A DNA stretch of 64,000 bases. Origin: Pyricularia pennisetigena (lineage: Eukaryota; Ascomycota; Sordariomycetes; Magnaporthales; Pyriculariaceae). Positions 47,317 through 59,032 of the stretch are shown here, one piece after another. The DNA lies in NCBI RefSeq assembly GCF_004337985.1, contig NC_043744.1, forward strand, positions 3,802,663-3,866,662. Reading direction: 5' to 3'. A program made the translations under genes and the position numbers. Numbering within the stretch: position 1 is the first letter of the stretch; each line of letters begins with the position of its first letter. The notes under the pieces were generated by a model. That model did not search any database, was not told where the DNA came from, and worked only from the letters and a program-made list of their open reading frames with translations.

Positions 47317-48729
47317 CCGCCTTTTTTTTGCTACTATTTACATAAAATCGGAAAAAAAAAGTATATAAAAAATAAAACCCCCCAAAAGAGATCCCCCTTA
47401 TGTCCCAACCCGATTCAAACTCCCGATATAAACCCCCTGGGAAATTAAACCCTTTGTACCGACCTGTAACCCCCGAAATGGACGAACCCCCAAATTGGAA
47501 AAAACCCCCAAAATTGTAATAACCCCCGGATTCGAACCCCTAATTTACATAATATTGGCCCACGGAATTAATTATTAAACCAGGTAGCTAATTTGGCTGT
47601 TCGTTGGTAATAGTCCAAAATAAATATATTATATAGGGTATTTCGAATGCGTAAATCGCCCAAAACACGAATTTTTCAATTTTGATTCAATTTTTGGTAT
47701 AAGGTCGGTATAAATTGCTATTAATTAACCTGTGCAGGGTAAATTCGGGTAATACGGCCGACATTGGGTTAACAAAAATCCAATATTTGCAAACAAAGGA
47801 AATGTAATGGGTACTTAGCTAACGAATTAATTAAATAATGCCTCAAAATTTAATAGGTAAAAACTAAATTTTTAGGGGTTTAAACCTTATAAACTTTAAA
47901 AGGAACCTTGTAAATTGGAAGCGTTAGGGGTTTTACTAGGTTATTAGCGGGCATTTGTTTAGATTCCAGGTATTCTAGGGTTATTAATCCTTTTATAACT
48001 AATTCCCGTACGTAGTAAAATTTTAATAACGTATACTTAATACGTTGGTGGTGCGTAAGGTTATATGCGTTAATTATAAAACCTATATTATTTTCAAATA
48101 TTGCAATAAAGCTTCTTATAAGTAATCCAATTTTTATAAATAAGCTTTTAAACTATTGTGCTTTACGCAGGGTTTCCGTTAAAGTATCGGTTTCGGCTTT
48201 TGGAATGCTTAAAATTATAATATTAACTTTTTTGCATTTCCATATTATAAGGCCCCCAAATAGGGTATACAAATATCCGTAAATAGATTTTAAATCTTCC
48301 CTGGCCCCGGCAAAATTGCTATCATTAAATCCCAGTAATTTAAAGCTTTTAAAACCCCTTATTAAAAAGTTGGGTGGTAATTCGGCTTTAAATATTCTAT
48401 TTCCACAACAAATAAAAAGGATTTAATACCCGTTAAATAACGTAATAGGTTTTTAACTGCCGTTAAATTAATTGTAATAGTTTTTGTTAAAAAGCGTAAA
48501 AGCCATTAAACCGTAAAACCGATATCCGGGCGCGTTAATAGCATTAAAAATATAAGGGTACCAATAATACGCTGTAATAATTTGACTTTTAACGTATTTA
48601 CGGGTTTACCCTCACTATATTTTAGCATACCCGGTTGTAGGGGAATAAATATAAGTTTGCAATTAATTAATCCGAACATTGCTAATATTTCCTTTATATA
48701 ATAACTTTAATGGAGCCAAAATAGGCGTT

Positions 48730-48875
48730 AAAACCTAGTGTTGATTATGCCGCTGTTCAATTGGCTGCGCGCATGAAAAATGCAGCCGACTGCACTTAAC
48801 GTGCGGTCGCAGGGCCTTTATAAGGCCTGTTCTTAACACCTATCCCTTATAATTTAAACGCCTAAAAACTAGGTT
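48730..48875. other. Unmutated insert-like segment within copia
   Basis: This stretch of about 145 bp has normal CA/TG content inside strongly mutated sequence. It is bordered by inverted AACCTAGT/ACTAGGTT and TAGGCGTT/AACGCCTA words and contains the palindrome AGGCCTTTATAAGGCCT. It may be a small insertion. Its nature is unknown. Confidence 0.35.
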
Positions 48876-48899
48876 GCAGGACCCCTGTTTTCCAACGCG

Positions 48900-49620
48900 T
48901 ATACTTTATTAAAAAGAGTTTTTAAATCCTAAATATATTGCAATTTAGGACCTATTAGCAGGAAATCGTTTACAAAAATAACGATAAAATGTTTGGATTT
49001 AACGTTATAAAAAACAGCGGGATTAGAGATTAATGGCTTAAAACTTTTTTTAAAAAATAGGGTTTTAAATTTGTTTTACCATTTTCTAAGACCCTATTTT
49101 AAACCGTATAACGCTTTTTCCAACTGTATAACCTGCAATTTGTTCGGATTATAACCCATTTCCACTAACATTTTAACGGTGGTAGGGTTACAAATTTTGG
49201 CCTATTCGTTAAAACCGTTTGGACTTTGCAAATATATATTTACGTCGGTAAGGTCATTATTTAAAAACGCACCGATAAAATCGATTTGTTCTATTTCCCA
49301 ATTTTGTGTATTAGTTATAGCTAAAAATGTACGCCAGGTAGGTAATATATTAATATGAGCAGAGGTTTCGATATAATTTAGGCCTCTGACATGTAGAAAA
49401 CCCTTAATAACAAATTTAGCTTTACATTTTATAGGTTTATTATTTGTATCCTTTTTTAATTTAAATACAGGCCGGGTAAAAACGAGTTTACGGCCTGTAG
49501 GCATTTTAATTTTAAAGATAAAACGGAAGGTTTTTGCAAGGACAATTTGGTCGAATTTAAACGTTAAAGCAGTTAACCATTTAGCATTTTCAGGGCGACT
49601 TAAGGCCTGTTGGTAATTAT
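48900..49620 (-). pseudogene. Copia reverse transcriptase remnant
   Basis: An intact 100-codon stretch at 49202-49504 reads KLKKDTNNKPIKCKAKFVIK, GLNYIETSAHINILPTWRTF and WEIEQIDFIGAFLNNDL, which is the RVT_2 (copia-type RT) signature. It includes the first catalytic Asp in IDFIGAFLN. Neighbouring sequence continues the domain with stops. Confidence 0.85.
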
Positions 49621-50399
49621 TTGGTTCACTATTTTTAATGGGCTTTTTCTTTATTCTTTTTTGGTTTGAAAATAAAGATAATGCACGTAATTTATATCCA
49701 TTAAATCTGGGTTTTCGAACTGCGAATTTAATTTTATATTTTGTATTTTAGGTGCTGAAAATACCGAAATTTCCGTTGTTTTAGGTACTGGATTAGGTAC
49801 CGTTACCGTTATAGGTTCTGGGGGGCGAACGGTAGGTTGTACAAACCTGGCGGGCATTGTATTTTCAGGGTTTAAATGCCCTGTAACGGGTGGTAACTAC
49901 CCTGTAACCGGTGGTAAATGCCCTATATTTCCAGGGTTTTTTTAGGGGATAACTATCCGCTGGAACGCGGTTAATTTCGTTTTCAAATTTAAAATTAAAA
50001 TCCCCCTTTAAATCTATATTTTCCCCCTTTAAAATTTGTAACGTTTCCCCTGGAATAACCAAATTTTCAGCGGTTATACCCTTTATAACTTTTACGGTAA
50101 AGGTTTTGTATACGGCCCGTTTAGCGGGTGCGTAAACCAACGCTGTAAAATTTGATAAATGGGTTAAAAATTTCACCGCTTTGGTGCGGAAAGCCAATTT
50201 ACTAAATTTATGGCGTTTTTTCCAGCGGTATAATAACCTGGTATACAGTATTAATAACCCAAAAATGCCTGAAATTAGGCTTATGCGGTAATCCAGGTTG
50301 GAATTCGGAATAAAATTCCTCGTAAAGTGTTAAATCCCTATTAATTACCGCTGTATGGTTAATTAAATTAACCACGGCAGGTGGTAAATAATATTATAA

Positions 50400-51000
50400 A
50401 TATAATGGTAAACCCGCCGTTATAATAGTAAACCGAAGTTTATCCAAATAACCCTAACGGACCGTTTCGTCAATCCGTTTTGGCCGTGGTTATAGGGATT
50501 CGAAATGTTAAAATTAATACCTTCATTTATAAACCAAATTTAAAAGTTTATATTAGCCTCGTACCCCCCATCGAAATAAAGATTTAGGGGGTAACGCCCG
50601 TACGTAGTTTTTAAACCCCTAAAAAAGCTTTTAATAATTACTAAAACCGTAGGTCCGGCTTTATTTTTGAATACGATCGACCACCGAAAACGTGATTTTC
50701 GGTCCATTAATAATACAAATACGGGTTTTTTATTGTAAAAATTAAATTTCAAAGTTACTGTATCGCTTTTAATAAAACCGAAATATTAGGGGGTAAAAGG
50801 AATACGACCTTATTTATACGCCTAATAGAAATAGCTTTAGCGTAAGCAATACAGGTAATTGCCCTAATTTTGTCGAAATTAGGTAAACTTTTTATAATTT
50901 TAACGGATTTTTTTAGCAATAACAACCTTATATGCCCTGAACTCCTATACTATAACAGGGTTTTTTGGGCCTGGATTTCGTTATAAATACCTGTAATTCC
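50400..51000 (-). pseudogene. Copia integrase remnant
   Basis: 50540-50752 reads VFVLLMDRKSRFRWSIVFKN and FFRGLKTTYGRYPLNLYFDG, matching the D..D core of copia-type integrase (D in LLMDRKSR, D in YFDGG). It is flanked by stop-rich continuation. It lies upstream of the RT on the minus strand, the order that defines Ty1/copia. Confidence 0.75.
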
Positions 51001-51999
51001 ATTTCCTTTAGGGGCTAATTAACCGTCCATAATTCGTTTAAACCCTAAAAGGAAATAATTTACAAGGGCCTGTTTTCAATCCGATAATAAAAAAGGTTTT
51101 AACAACGGATTTCTTATATAGGAAACCCCCTTTTTTCGGAAATAGTCCCTTGTATATTAAATTGTATAAAAGGGTCACCTAACGGTGTACCGGGCCTACG
51201 GGGCCCAATTTCACGTGGATTTTTAGGGTTTTTACCCCTAAATTTCTGCGTTATAGGTGGATTTACGGCTATTTCCGTATTTTGTTCGGGATTTACCTTT
51301 TCCGTTACCGTATTTTTTTCCGGTTCCGAATCGGTGTAAATTTTATAGTTTTCGTAATTTTCGGGGTTTATATTATTTAGTTTTACTTCCAACGGGGTTG
51401 CGTAACCCTTTATAACCCCCTATAAAACCATGCTAAAAGCGGTGCTATATTTACCTATTATATAGGCGTAATTCGAAATAACGTTATTTCGAATAAGGAT
51501 ATCGCACCTTTTAACCTCCAAATAAAACGAATGTTTAGCGGTATTTAAACGTCCCCATACTTTGCGATCTTTATCGTACAAAGTATTTTTTATTAATACG
51601 CCCCCTATATTATAATGTATAAGACCATTAACGATATTTATTCCAAACGAAGGGATATATAAAACGTTATTTAACGTAACTGTTTTAAATTTGTCAGCTT
51701 TTTGGCCGTAAAGGACCTATATTTTTATAATTCCGGTGTTTATAGGTCTAACAGGGCCACCTCCTGTACCGATTTCGATTGTAAAACCGGGGGTATAATC
51801 GGTAAAAAATTGCTTATTTGCAAAAATATGGTGCGTATTACCTATATTATACAGGATAAGGTAACCTAGTTTCCATGGTTTAGGGGTCCTTTTTACGCCG
51901 CGTCCAGATTTCGTTTAAACTTTAAAATTAGCTGCTAAAACCTATAGTCTTAGCTTTCCATTGGTATTAGTTTCCGAATCCGAATTCGAACGTAATTTT

Positions 52000-53194
52000 A
52001 TAATGCCGCTAATAGCGGAATTAACCTTTTATTCCAGGGCGTTATACGTTGCGCATTCGTTAACGTTACCTGGAATTGAACCCGTAAATAATTCGAAATC
52101 CATAAAAATTATAGACGTTCCAGCGGTTAATTCGCTGGAGTTAAAGGATTTAGTATTTTTTGCAAAAGCAGAATCCGAATTAAAGTTTTACTTTTTTTTC
52201 GTGATTTAAAGGTGTTTTCCCACCCATTATTTTCCTTTTTAACGCCTTTTTTTAGCGTTTTTTTTACCCGTTTTTTTACCTTCAAACCTATAACTAACGG
52301 CTTTAACCTTTATAAAGCCTGAAATCGAATTTTCGGATATAAGGTCCGCCATAAGGTATTGCAAATTTAATTTTTCCGAATTTTGGCCTATTACCTGCAG
52401 GGCCCGTTAGGTATTGCGTTGGCGTTCGGTCCAAAGAGGAAATATCCCCTCCAAAGCCCGTAGGGACTAGTTTCGTACGTTCACGGGGTTGATTTGCACG
52501 TTGGTATTCGCTAATTTAGCTACTAATAAATTAAAACGGTTATTCAATTCGGTATTAATTTTTTAAATTTCGAAAGATTAAAGGCGTGGAATTCCCGATA
52601 TAATGAATTTCAACTAATTTCGGGTGCAACGGAATAATTATCTTCCAAGGTTTTATAAACCGTTACGGGGTTGGAATACCATGCAATAAATTCTAAAAAT
52701 TCTTTAATTAAATTATTTTTTATAAATAATAATAGGACCGATTACTCGTGTTCCGGTAAGGTATAACTAATTTCAGGGTTGGAAATAAATTCCGCTGCTT
52801 TTATAACCCTAAATTGCACTATTAACGCCCATTTTTATGAATCGTAATCGCTAACCCCTACTAATTTATAATTTTCGGGGAAGGAAAATACCCGTTTCGA
52901 TACTTTTTTACCTATCCGGTCATTTAAAATTAGGGTACCGGGTGGATTAGGGGGTGCGGTTGCGTGTTTATTGTCCGAATTACCATTAGAATTAGTGGAA
53001 TTACCGCTTTTCAGGGTTAATAGGGTAGTCAATTATTAAATTATCCTTTGGAATTAATCCATTTGCGCAATTAACGCTTTTAATTGCAGGTTTTGGGCCT
53101 GTAATTTAGCGGTTAAAATTTCGTTTAAACTGGGTTTAAACCCTTTATTTGCTGGAATTGGGCCTGGATAACCCGATATAGGGCTGCTTTCCAT
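52000..53194 (-). pseudogene. Copia gag remnant
   Basis: A start at 53194 gives MESSPISGYPGPIPANKGFK and a coiled-coil-like stretch with Gln/Leu repeats, then after stops LVGVSDYDS, WYSNPVTVYKTLEDNYSVAP and REFHAFNLSKF. This is the usual gag text of fungal copia elements. It lies about 810 bp downstream of the primer site. Confidence 0.65.
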
Positions 53195-54003
53195 TATAAA
53201 GTAACCTAAACTATAATTGCAATTCGCTAATTTATAGCTATAATTAACTAATTTAATTGCTTAAAAGTAAATACCCTATTTAATTTAGGATTTGCTATAC
53301 CGTTTGCCTTTTAACGCGTATAGGTTTGTAATTACCAATTACAGGGTTCATTGCTATTTCTAATGGTTAAAATCCACTAAAATACAGGGCTGGAATCCCT
53401 AAAATCCGCAATTAATGGGTGCCCTGGTATTTATACCAATCCAGGTGCACGTAACGAATTCAATTCGTTAAATGGGTGTAGGGTAAATTGCAGGGTATCG
53501 TACAGGGTAACGAACCACTAAGTAGTTCCGTTAATGGGTTTATAGGTTATTGTAAACCCTATTAAACGGATTAGGATTTAATGGGTCTGTAAATTATTGT
53601 AAACCCTATTAAACGCACTAAAAGATTTAATGGGTTATTAGCGAACGAACTTAGGGGCTTTTGGCCCTGATTCGCTAACGTAAACCCTATTAAAATTTGA
53701 ACAAATTACAGTGGCGTGCACGATCCATAAAAACCACACCAAAAATTTTGGATTTGCAATACAAGCGATCACTGCAATACCTAAAAGGGCCTAAATCGAA
53801 ACGCTAATTTTTAACGATCGCCATTGTAGATACAGGGGGTAAAATGCTAAACTAGCGCCTAAAACCAACAATTTCGCACAAAAACAGCAATATCTTCATT
53901 AATATACGTATTGTAAAAATGCGACAATAACCAAAATAAAACCTAAACTTTAGGTTTTCCAGCGATGCAAAATGCATTTTATTGCACAAACAAAAACCTT
54001 TCC

Positions 54004-54015
54004 GGGCTTATAACC
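54004..54015 (-). promoter_or_regulatory. Copia primer-binding site (initiator-Met half-tRNA type)
   Basis: The minus strand reads GGTTATAAGCCC immediately after the LTR. The anticodon arm of fungal initiator tRNA-Met reads GGGCTCATAACC, whose complement is GGTTATGAGCCC. The single difference is a G-to-A change as expected from RIP. Priming by the anticodon half of this tRNA is typical for copia elements. Confidence 0.75.
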
Positions 54016-54567
54016 TGTTAATAATATAGGTTACTAACAGGGGTTTAAGTATTAGCCTAGGTGCGGCGTGGTGCTAATTGCGTTGTAAAAACCTGTAATT
54101 ACAGGGCTTAAATGCATTAAATTTACTAAAATGGTTCACTAATTTTGGAATTAATAAATTTAATTTATTGGTGGGGGAAATTTTGCTTTATCTTCCTTAT
54201 ATATTTTCCGACATCGAAATGGGGGTCCGCACCCCGCAAAAGGTTCCTGTGCCGCACACGATTTTCCGAAAAATTATTTTATATGCGTTATTGAAAAAAC
54301 ACCCTTATTTCCATACAAACCATTTCTGGGTTTTCACTAATTTGCTGATTTGGTAAAAGTTTTAACCCGGTATAGGGTAGCTGATTCGTAAGTGCAGGGT
54401 GGGTGTTAAACCCCATTCGCTGACACTTTTAATCGCAATTCCTGCAACACATAAAATATAATAGAAAATCCGACAGCCCCAATAGCCCCACTTCGGCACT
54501 ATCTGTTGTGGCTTATACACAAATAAAAGTGGACCTATTACATGCTAAATAACGCTTATAATTAACA
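54016..54567 (-). repeat. Copia 5' LTR
   Basis: On the plus strand it begins TGTTAATAATATAGGTTACT and ends ATTAACA. The TGTTAA/TTAACA ends are perfect inverted hexamers. It is the partner of 46765-47316. Confidence 0.87.
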
Positions 54568-54775
54568 ATATTAATACAATTTTTTATATGCTTTTTTTGT
54601 TACTGGATCGGAGCTTATTTAAAGCAAAAATAATTCGCGTTTCGCAATTTGATAATTCCATTATTGTTGGGGGAAAAAACACGTGTGGAAAGTAAAGGAT
54701 GAAACTGGGTTGAAAAATGTCCGGGGTCCTAATATGTCCGGGGTCCTGATAAACCACGTCAACGTTAAGAGACGC
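54568..54775 (-). pseudogene. pogo-type transposon, N-terminal fragment with right TIR
   Basis: 54712-54775 is the inverse of the terminal repeat at 42352 (two GTCCGGGGTCCT blocks, then CTGATAAACCACGT). Inside it, a minus-strand ATG near 54655 starts MELSNCETRIIFALNKLRSS, the HTH start typical of pogo transposases, and runs into the copia LTR after about 30 codons. This is most simply the other end of the element at 42352-43858. About 75 residues between the two pieces are missing. Confidence 0.7.
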
Positions 54776-54895
54776 GTTTAGTCCGAGGTTGGTGGCCCCT
54801 GGGCATAACCCTAAACTGGGCGTGGCGGTACAGTGATTAGGGCAGCCCTAGTTGGCACTGTATAAAGCAATGTTAAAAGTCAATATATGTATAAA

Positions 54896-55126
54896 AAGGC
54901 ATTCCAAAACCCGCACATGGAGGCCCAAAACTTGATTTACAAAGCCCGCGGGCCAACAGCCCACGAGCCCATGGCTCTTTTCACTGTAGAAAATGTACTT
55001 ATAATACTAAAATTAATATTAAAATACATGCCCCATAACGTGCAAATAAAATGGGGGCCCGTGGGTTTCGGTATTTGTTGGCCCATGGGCACCCGTGGGC
55101 GCCCGCCACGGGTTTTGGAATGCCTT
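54896..55126. repeat. MITE with perfect 18-bp TIRs
   Basis: Left end AAGGCATTCCAAAACCCG at 54896-54913 and its exact inverse at 55109-55126 bound a 231-bp unit rich in GGGCCC/GCCCATGGGC-type palindromes. No coding capacity. Base composition is normal, so it appears younger than, or protected from, the surrounding RIP. Target duplication unclear. Confidence 0.8.
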
Positions 55127-55599
55127 ATGTGCGGTACATTAATATTATTCCTTACAAATGCTGCATTGTGCAATGGATCGTAAAAATATCGACATTAATT
55201 TTCGGTGTATGTGAGTTTGGCAGTTTCGGTGCGGTATATAATAATAAACTTAAACCCGCTTTCACCGATCGGATCGGCAAACTATATTTAGTTAATGGGA
55301 TGGTGGGAGCTTTCATCCATTTGATATGGCCGATTGGCGAGCCGCGATAACGTTTTGCACCTCTCTTCAAACCACCGTCCACGCGGCAGACAGCAATTTT
55401 ATAGCCCAGTGTACTGTATAAAAATAAAACGCGAATTAAAACACTAACCCTAAAATCATCTAGAGGCTTTTGGACGAATTTGGGTCCTAAAAGAGTCCTA
55501 TCCCAACAAGGCCTGTTTTGGCACTTCCCAATTTTTGGCCTTGCCTCTGAATACCTGCTAGGTACAAGCGGAATCTGCCAAGCCATACGAGTTACAAAT

Positions 55600-56502
55600 C
55601 CAAACCACCACTAAGTATGCTATCGATTCTCGGCCTCGGTCTGGTTAAGTCGTCCATTCTTGTCCTATACCTCCACCTTTTTCCCGATGCCTTGTTTAAA
55701 AGGGTTATATTTGGCATACTCGTCTACGTCATGATATAAACGGTCAACTTCTTTTTCTCGCACCTTTTCACCTATTACCCTATTACGACTTTTATCGATT
55801 TTTTCGAAGGTAAAAATTGCGTTAACCAAACGGCTATATTTTTTACGGTCCTATACACCAACGTTATCGCCGATTTGGGGATTTTAATTTTGCCGATCCC
55901 CTTAATAATGCGTTTCCAGCCTAAATTTAAAACTAAAATCGCTATTATTAAAATATCAAATTTAAAAACCGCGTAAATTGACAAAAGATTTTGGTTATTA
56001 AATGGAAAACTTCGATTAACAAAACATATTGCTTACAAAACCTGCGCCGTTAATATTACCCGCGTAATTACCATTTACGGCGTCGCCCAAAAATATACCA
56101 AATATCCTAACGATATTATTTATAAAATTAACCATTGCTTTAATTAGAATTATTCGCGGGAATTAACATTTAAATAACCAGATTATATTACTCCGGCTTT
56201 TTATTGGACGAATATTAAATATTTAATAGCCGTAATTTACGCCTACTTACCGACGTTAAAACCTATTTGGACCTATTTTTATGTTGAAAAAAACCGTTAC
56301 CGGGAATATTTCATACGAATTCGGTTACGGTTTTGACAAAAAAGTTCCCTGGAAAAATAATATTAAAAATAAAATATATATAGAATTAAATAAAGGGGAA
56401 TTTAATATTACCGAATTTTCCAGGCCGGAGCAGTTTTTTAACTGGAATGTTATTAAAAAAATCGGTAATATTTTAAACGGTGGAATTTACGGGCAATTTT
56501 AG
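55600..56502 (+). pseudogene. RIP-mutated rhodopsin/SAT4-like pseudogene
   Basis: The plus strand reads in order LGLGLVKSSILVLYLHLFPD (55.64 kb), FKRVIFGILVYVMI-stop-TV (55.70; family W), FSHLFTYYPITTFIDFFEGK, LYTNVIADLGILILPIPLIM, then TRVITIYGVAQKYTKYPNDI (56.07) and YAYLPTLKPIWTYFYVEKNR (56.26), and a C-terminal WNVIKKIGNILNGGIYGQF. These are the helix 4-7 blocks of the fungal rhodopsin/SAT4 family. The stop after YVMI replaces a Trp. The exons for helices 1-3 are not visible. It belongs to another subfamily than the intact gene at 1-2.6 kb, so it is not a recent copy of it. Confidence 0.75.
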
Positions 56503-57192
56503 CATTTCACACCTGCGGTTAAATAAGGTTGGATTATGGCCTGGGGAATAGGTTAAATATATAATTATTCGTGGGGCTGTTAGTAAAAAACCTGTAAATT
56601 AGGTTTTGGTAACGCGTAATATTATAATTGTCGCATTAAATAATCAAATAAATTTCGTCGTTATATGACAGCTAGCGCTAAATTAGCGATAGGAGCAGGA
56701 TAAAAAAGTTTCCACGTTTTTTTGGCTATATAACGCTACTAAACCCAACACATGGCTCTCCTACCCTATAATTCAGGCCGCGCGTGTACGTTGGTGTGCG
56801 TCATTAATTACTTCAGGAACGTTTAGGTAAGCAATGTCCCACGGGGTTCCGAAAAGTGGCGCATCGCCTTTCTATACATAATCCAAGAATCCCGTATTAT
56901 ATAATAACGCACGACAATAATTAGGGCAAGTTTAGAATTGGTAGCATCCGGGATTGACAGACGCTGCCTAACCCCTTTAAACTTGCAGTCGGTGGCAAGG
57001 CAGAGAATGTACCTTTTAATGAACAGCGTCCAACGAAACGCCAGCCGGGCTGGATCGCTTAAGGGTCCCCCGTTAAAGGTATTAACGGGTTTCCGCAGTA
57101 ACCATTGGTTAGTTCGCGGTGGGTTAAAAACCGTGTCCATTCCAGGGGACCCCAATAATATAGTCCGTACCTTTTAAAAACCGTATATAAAC
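56503..57192. other. Partly unmutated spacer, no gene seen
   Basis: From about 56.75 kb composition returns to normal. Both strands are open for about 80-110 codons at 56.8-57.2 kb, but neither product has recognisable features. It ends at the target duplication of the TIR element. Confidence 0.4.
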
Positions 57193-59032
57193 TAGTCTCA
57201 GTGCTCAGACTAGACCCCCCTGCTCCGCAATGGGGACCGAGCGCTCCATATACCTTTCAACCACATGGTTTTTCGACCAATTACATTGGCCGAAAAGATC
57301 GCGCTCGTTCTAGTTTGAGGACATTTTGTCGCATTTCGCCGTTTATGGCGGTACCACTAACGATAATTTGTCGCATTTCGCGTTTTATAACGGTATTATT
57401 AAAAATATATTTAATATTGCGATATCGCTGATAATTATTTTATTAATATAATAATAATATATCGTATTTTACCGTTTATAGCGGGTATATCCAATATATT
57501 CGCATTATAATAGCAAAAGAAAATAGTGTAATTATAGTATGCAATTAAATGTTCGAATAAAAAAATAAATAAAAATAATAAAAATATACAATAATTTGCG
57601 TTAAAATTATTAAAGTCTGTTAATTATTTAAATACCGGCCGCGTTTTTATAGCCACTGTATTTGGAAAGATATTAATATATTAAGTAAAGTTTGTAATAT
57701 TTCATTATATTTAATTTTTATTTTAAATAATGGTATATAATATTAATTTGAAAATATATCACAGTATTTATAACCTCGTAGACCTAATATTGCAAAGTGC
57801 ATGCAATTATGGATTAAAACAAAAGTTTTGTTAATATTTTTATATTAATTAACAATTTGTTAAAAAGCTGAATAATTAACGCAAATATTGGCAAAATTAA
57901 AAAAAACTTTAATTTATGCATTTTTTAACTAATATATAAATAAATGTTATCTAACCTTTTTTTAAAAATTTTATTGAACTAAATAAAGCAAATAAAACAA
58001 AAATAATACAAATTTAGCATTTTTTTATATATAAAAATAAAAAGGGCCGGTATTATAGATCGAAGTTTACGTTGACGTTTGTTTATATACGTGATCCACT
58101 TTTCCAAAACTTGTTTTGATTAATGTTAAAATTGGTAAAAATGTAAAAGCATTTCGATTCTGAAATATATATAAAATTAAATATACTTTACCTATCCGCA
58201 TATTTAACGGCTTATATAATCGTATATACGTACGAAACTGTAATATTATACTAAATGTATATATACCACCCCCCACGTGCAAAAACCACGAATTCTGGCT
58301 GTAAAACAAAAATAATATAAAATTAATAAAATAAAGCAAAAAAACTTATAAAATATACATTTTACATTTTTTTTATTAAACAGTTTTTAAAACCGATATC
58401 GTAAATTGGATGGGACCTGAACGTTTGCCTATATACGTAATCGAATCTGTGAAGTTCTTTTTTCATTATCGTTAAAACTGGTAAAAATATAAACGAGTTT
58501 CGATTGTAAATTATATATAAAAAAATATATATTTTGCCTATCCGTTTATTTAACTGGTTATATAATCTGGTATATGCACCAAAATTTGTAATAACGATAT
58601 ATTTATATATACGACCCTCCACGTGCAAAAAGTATAAAATTTGGTCAAAAATTAAAAATAATATTAAAGAAAATCGAAAATCGAAAAAAAAATCGAAAAA
58701 ACAGTACCGCCATAAACGGATTAAGGGCAGGTGGTATCCAATTCGGCCATTATAATAGAAAAAAGAATAAATCAAATCGCTGTTAATAACGGTATTTAAC
58801 GTTATTTTCAACGATATTTTCTTTTTTTAATATTTTACGTGGTTGTGGAATAATAAAGGAGTGTCGGTCGAAAAAAGGCCAAAAATACCGCCATAAACGG
58901 CGAAAATCGACAAGTTGTCCTCAAACCTGAACCAGAGTGTTCTTTGGATAAACCCACAGGTACATTGCAAAGCCGCAATTGAGCGACGCTCAATTGTGGA
59001 GCTCTGGGCTTCAGGGATGAGCCCTGAGACTA
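57193..59032. mobile_element. TIR transposon, 1,840 bp, with perfect 8-bp target duplication
   Basis: The left end is TAGTCTCAGTGCTCA, and the right end inverted is TAGTCTCAGGGCTCA. The inverted arms also share GTTTGAGGAC and CGCCGTTTATGGCGGTA about 140 bp inside. ATATAAAC stands at 57185-57192 and again at 59033-59040, a perfect 8-bp duplication. That length is typical of hAT elements (also of KDZ/P types). The interior has no transposase; it is AT-rich and contains an internal tandem repeat. It is thus a non-autonomous element. Fragments of the same family lie at 11870, 13195 and 43860. Confidence 0.85.
58067..58680. repeat. Two diverged tandem copies of a roughly 330-bp unit
   Basis: 58067-58339 and about 58400-58680 share a common order of blocks: TATATACGT, a TAAAA-TGGTAAAAATATAAA-like stretch, CTATCCG, TTATATAATC, and CACGTGCAAAAA. 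The minus-strand translations align over about 70 residues, but the element is probably non-coding; shared ancestry explains the similarity. Confidence 0.65.

Larger units (their letters stand above)
46765..54567 (-). mobile_element. Ty1/copia retrotransposon, full length, RIP-mutated
   Basis: Two 552-bp direct LTRs (46765-47316 and 54016-54567) enclose 6.7 kb whose minus strand carries gag, integrase and reverse transcriptase remnants in copia order (integrase before RT). A primer site complementary to the initiator-Met tRNA anticodon arm lies directly inside the upstream LTR. A purine tract (minus-strand AAAAAAAAGGCGG) lies inside the downstream LTR. Internal frames contain many stops, so the copy is dead. 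The two LTRs differ mostly by C/T and G/A changes, so their divergence cannot be used as a simple age clock. I could not find a clean target-site duplication directly at the ends. Confidence 0.88.

Noticed and set aside
47525..47545. GGATTCGAACCCC resembling a tRNA T-arm
   Set aside because: No acceptor stem, D-arm or anticodon arm could be folded around it; it lies in mutated copia sequence.
46757..54572. ATATT on both sides of copia as a 5-bp target duplication
   Set aside because: On the left it stands 3 bp away from the LTR end, so it is not a clean duplication; probably chance in AT-rich DNA.
55600..56502. The rhodopsin-like pseudogene as a copy of the intact gene at 1-2.6 kb
   Set aside because: The conserved blocks differ in wording (for example LPIPLIMRFQP against LPLPTVLRLQM), so they belong to different subfamilies.
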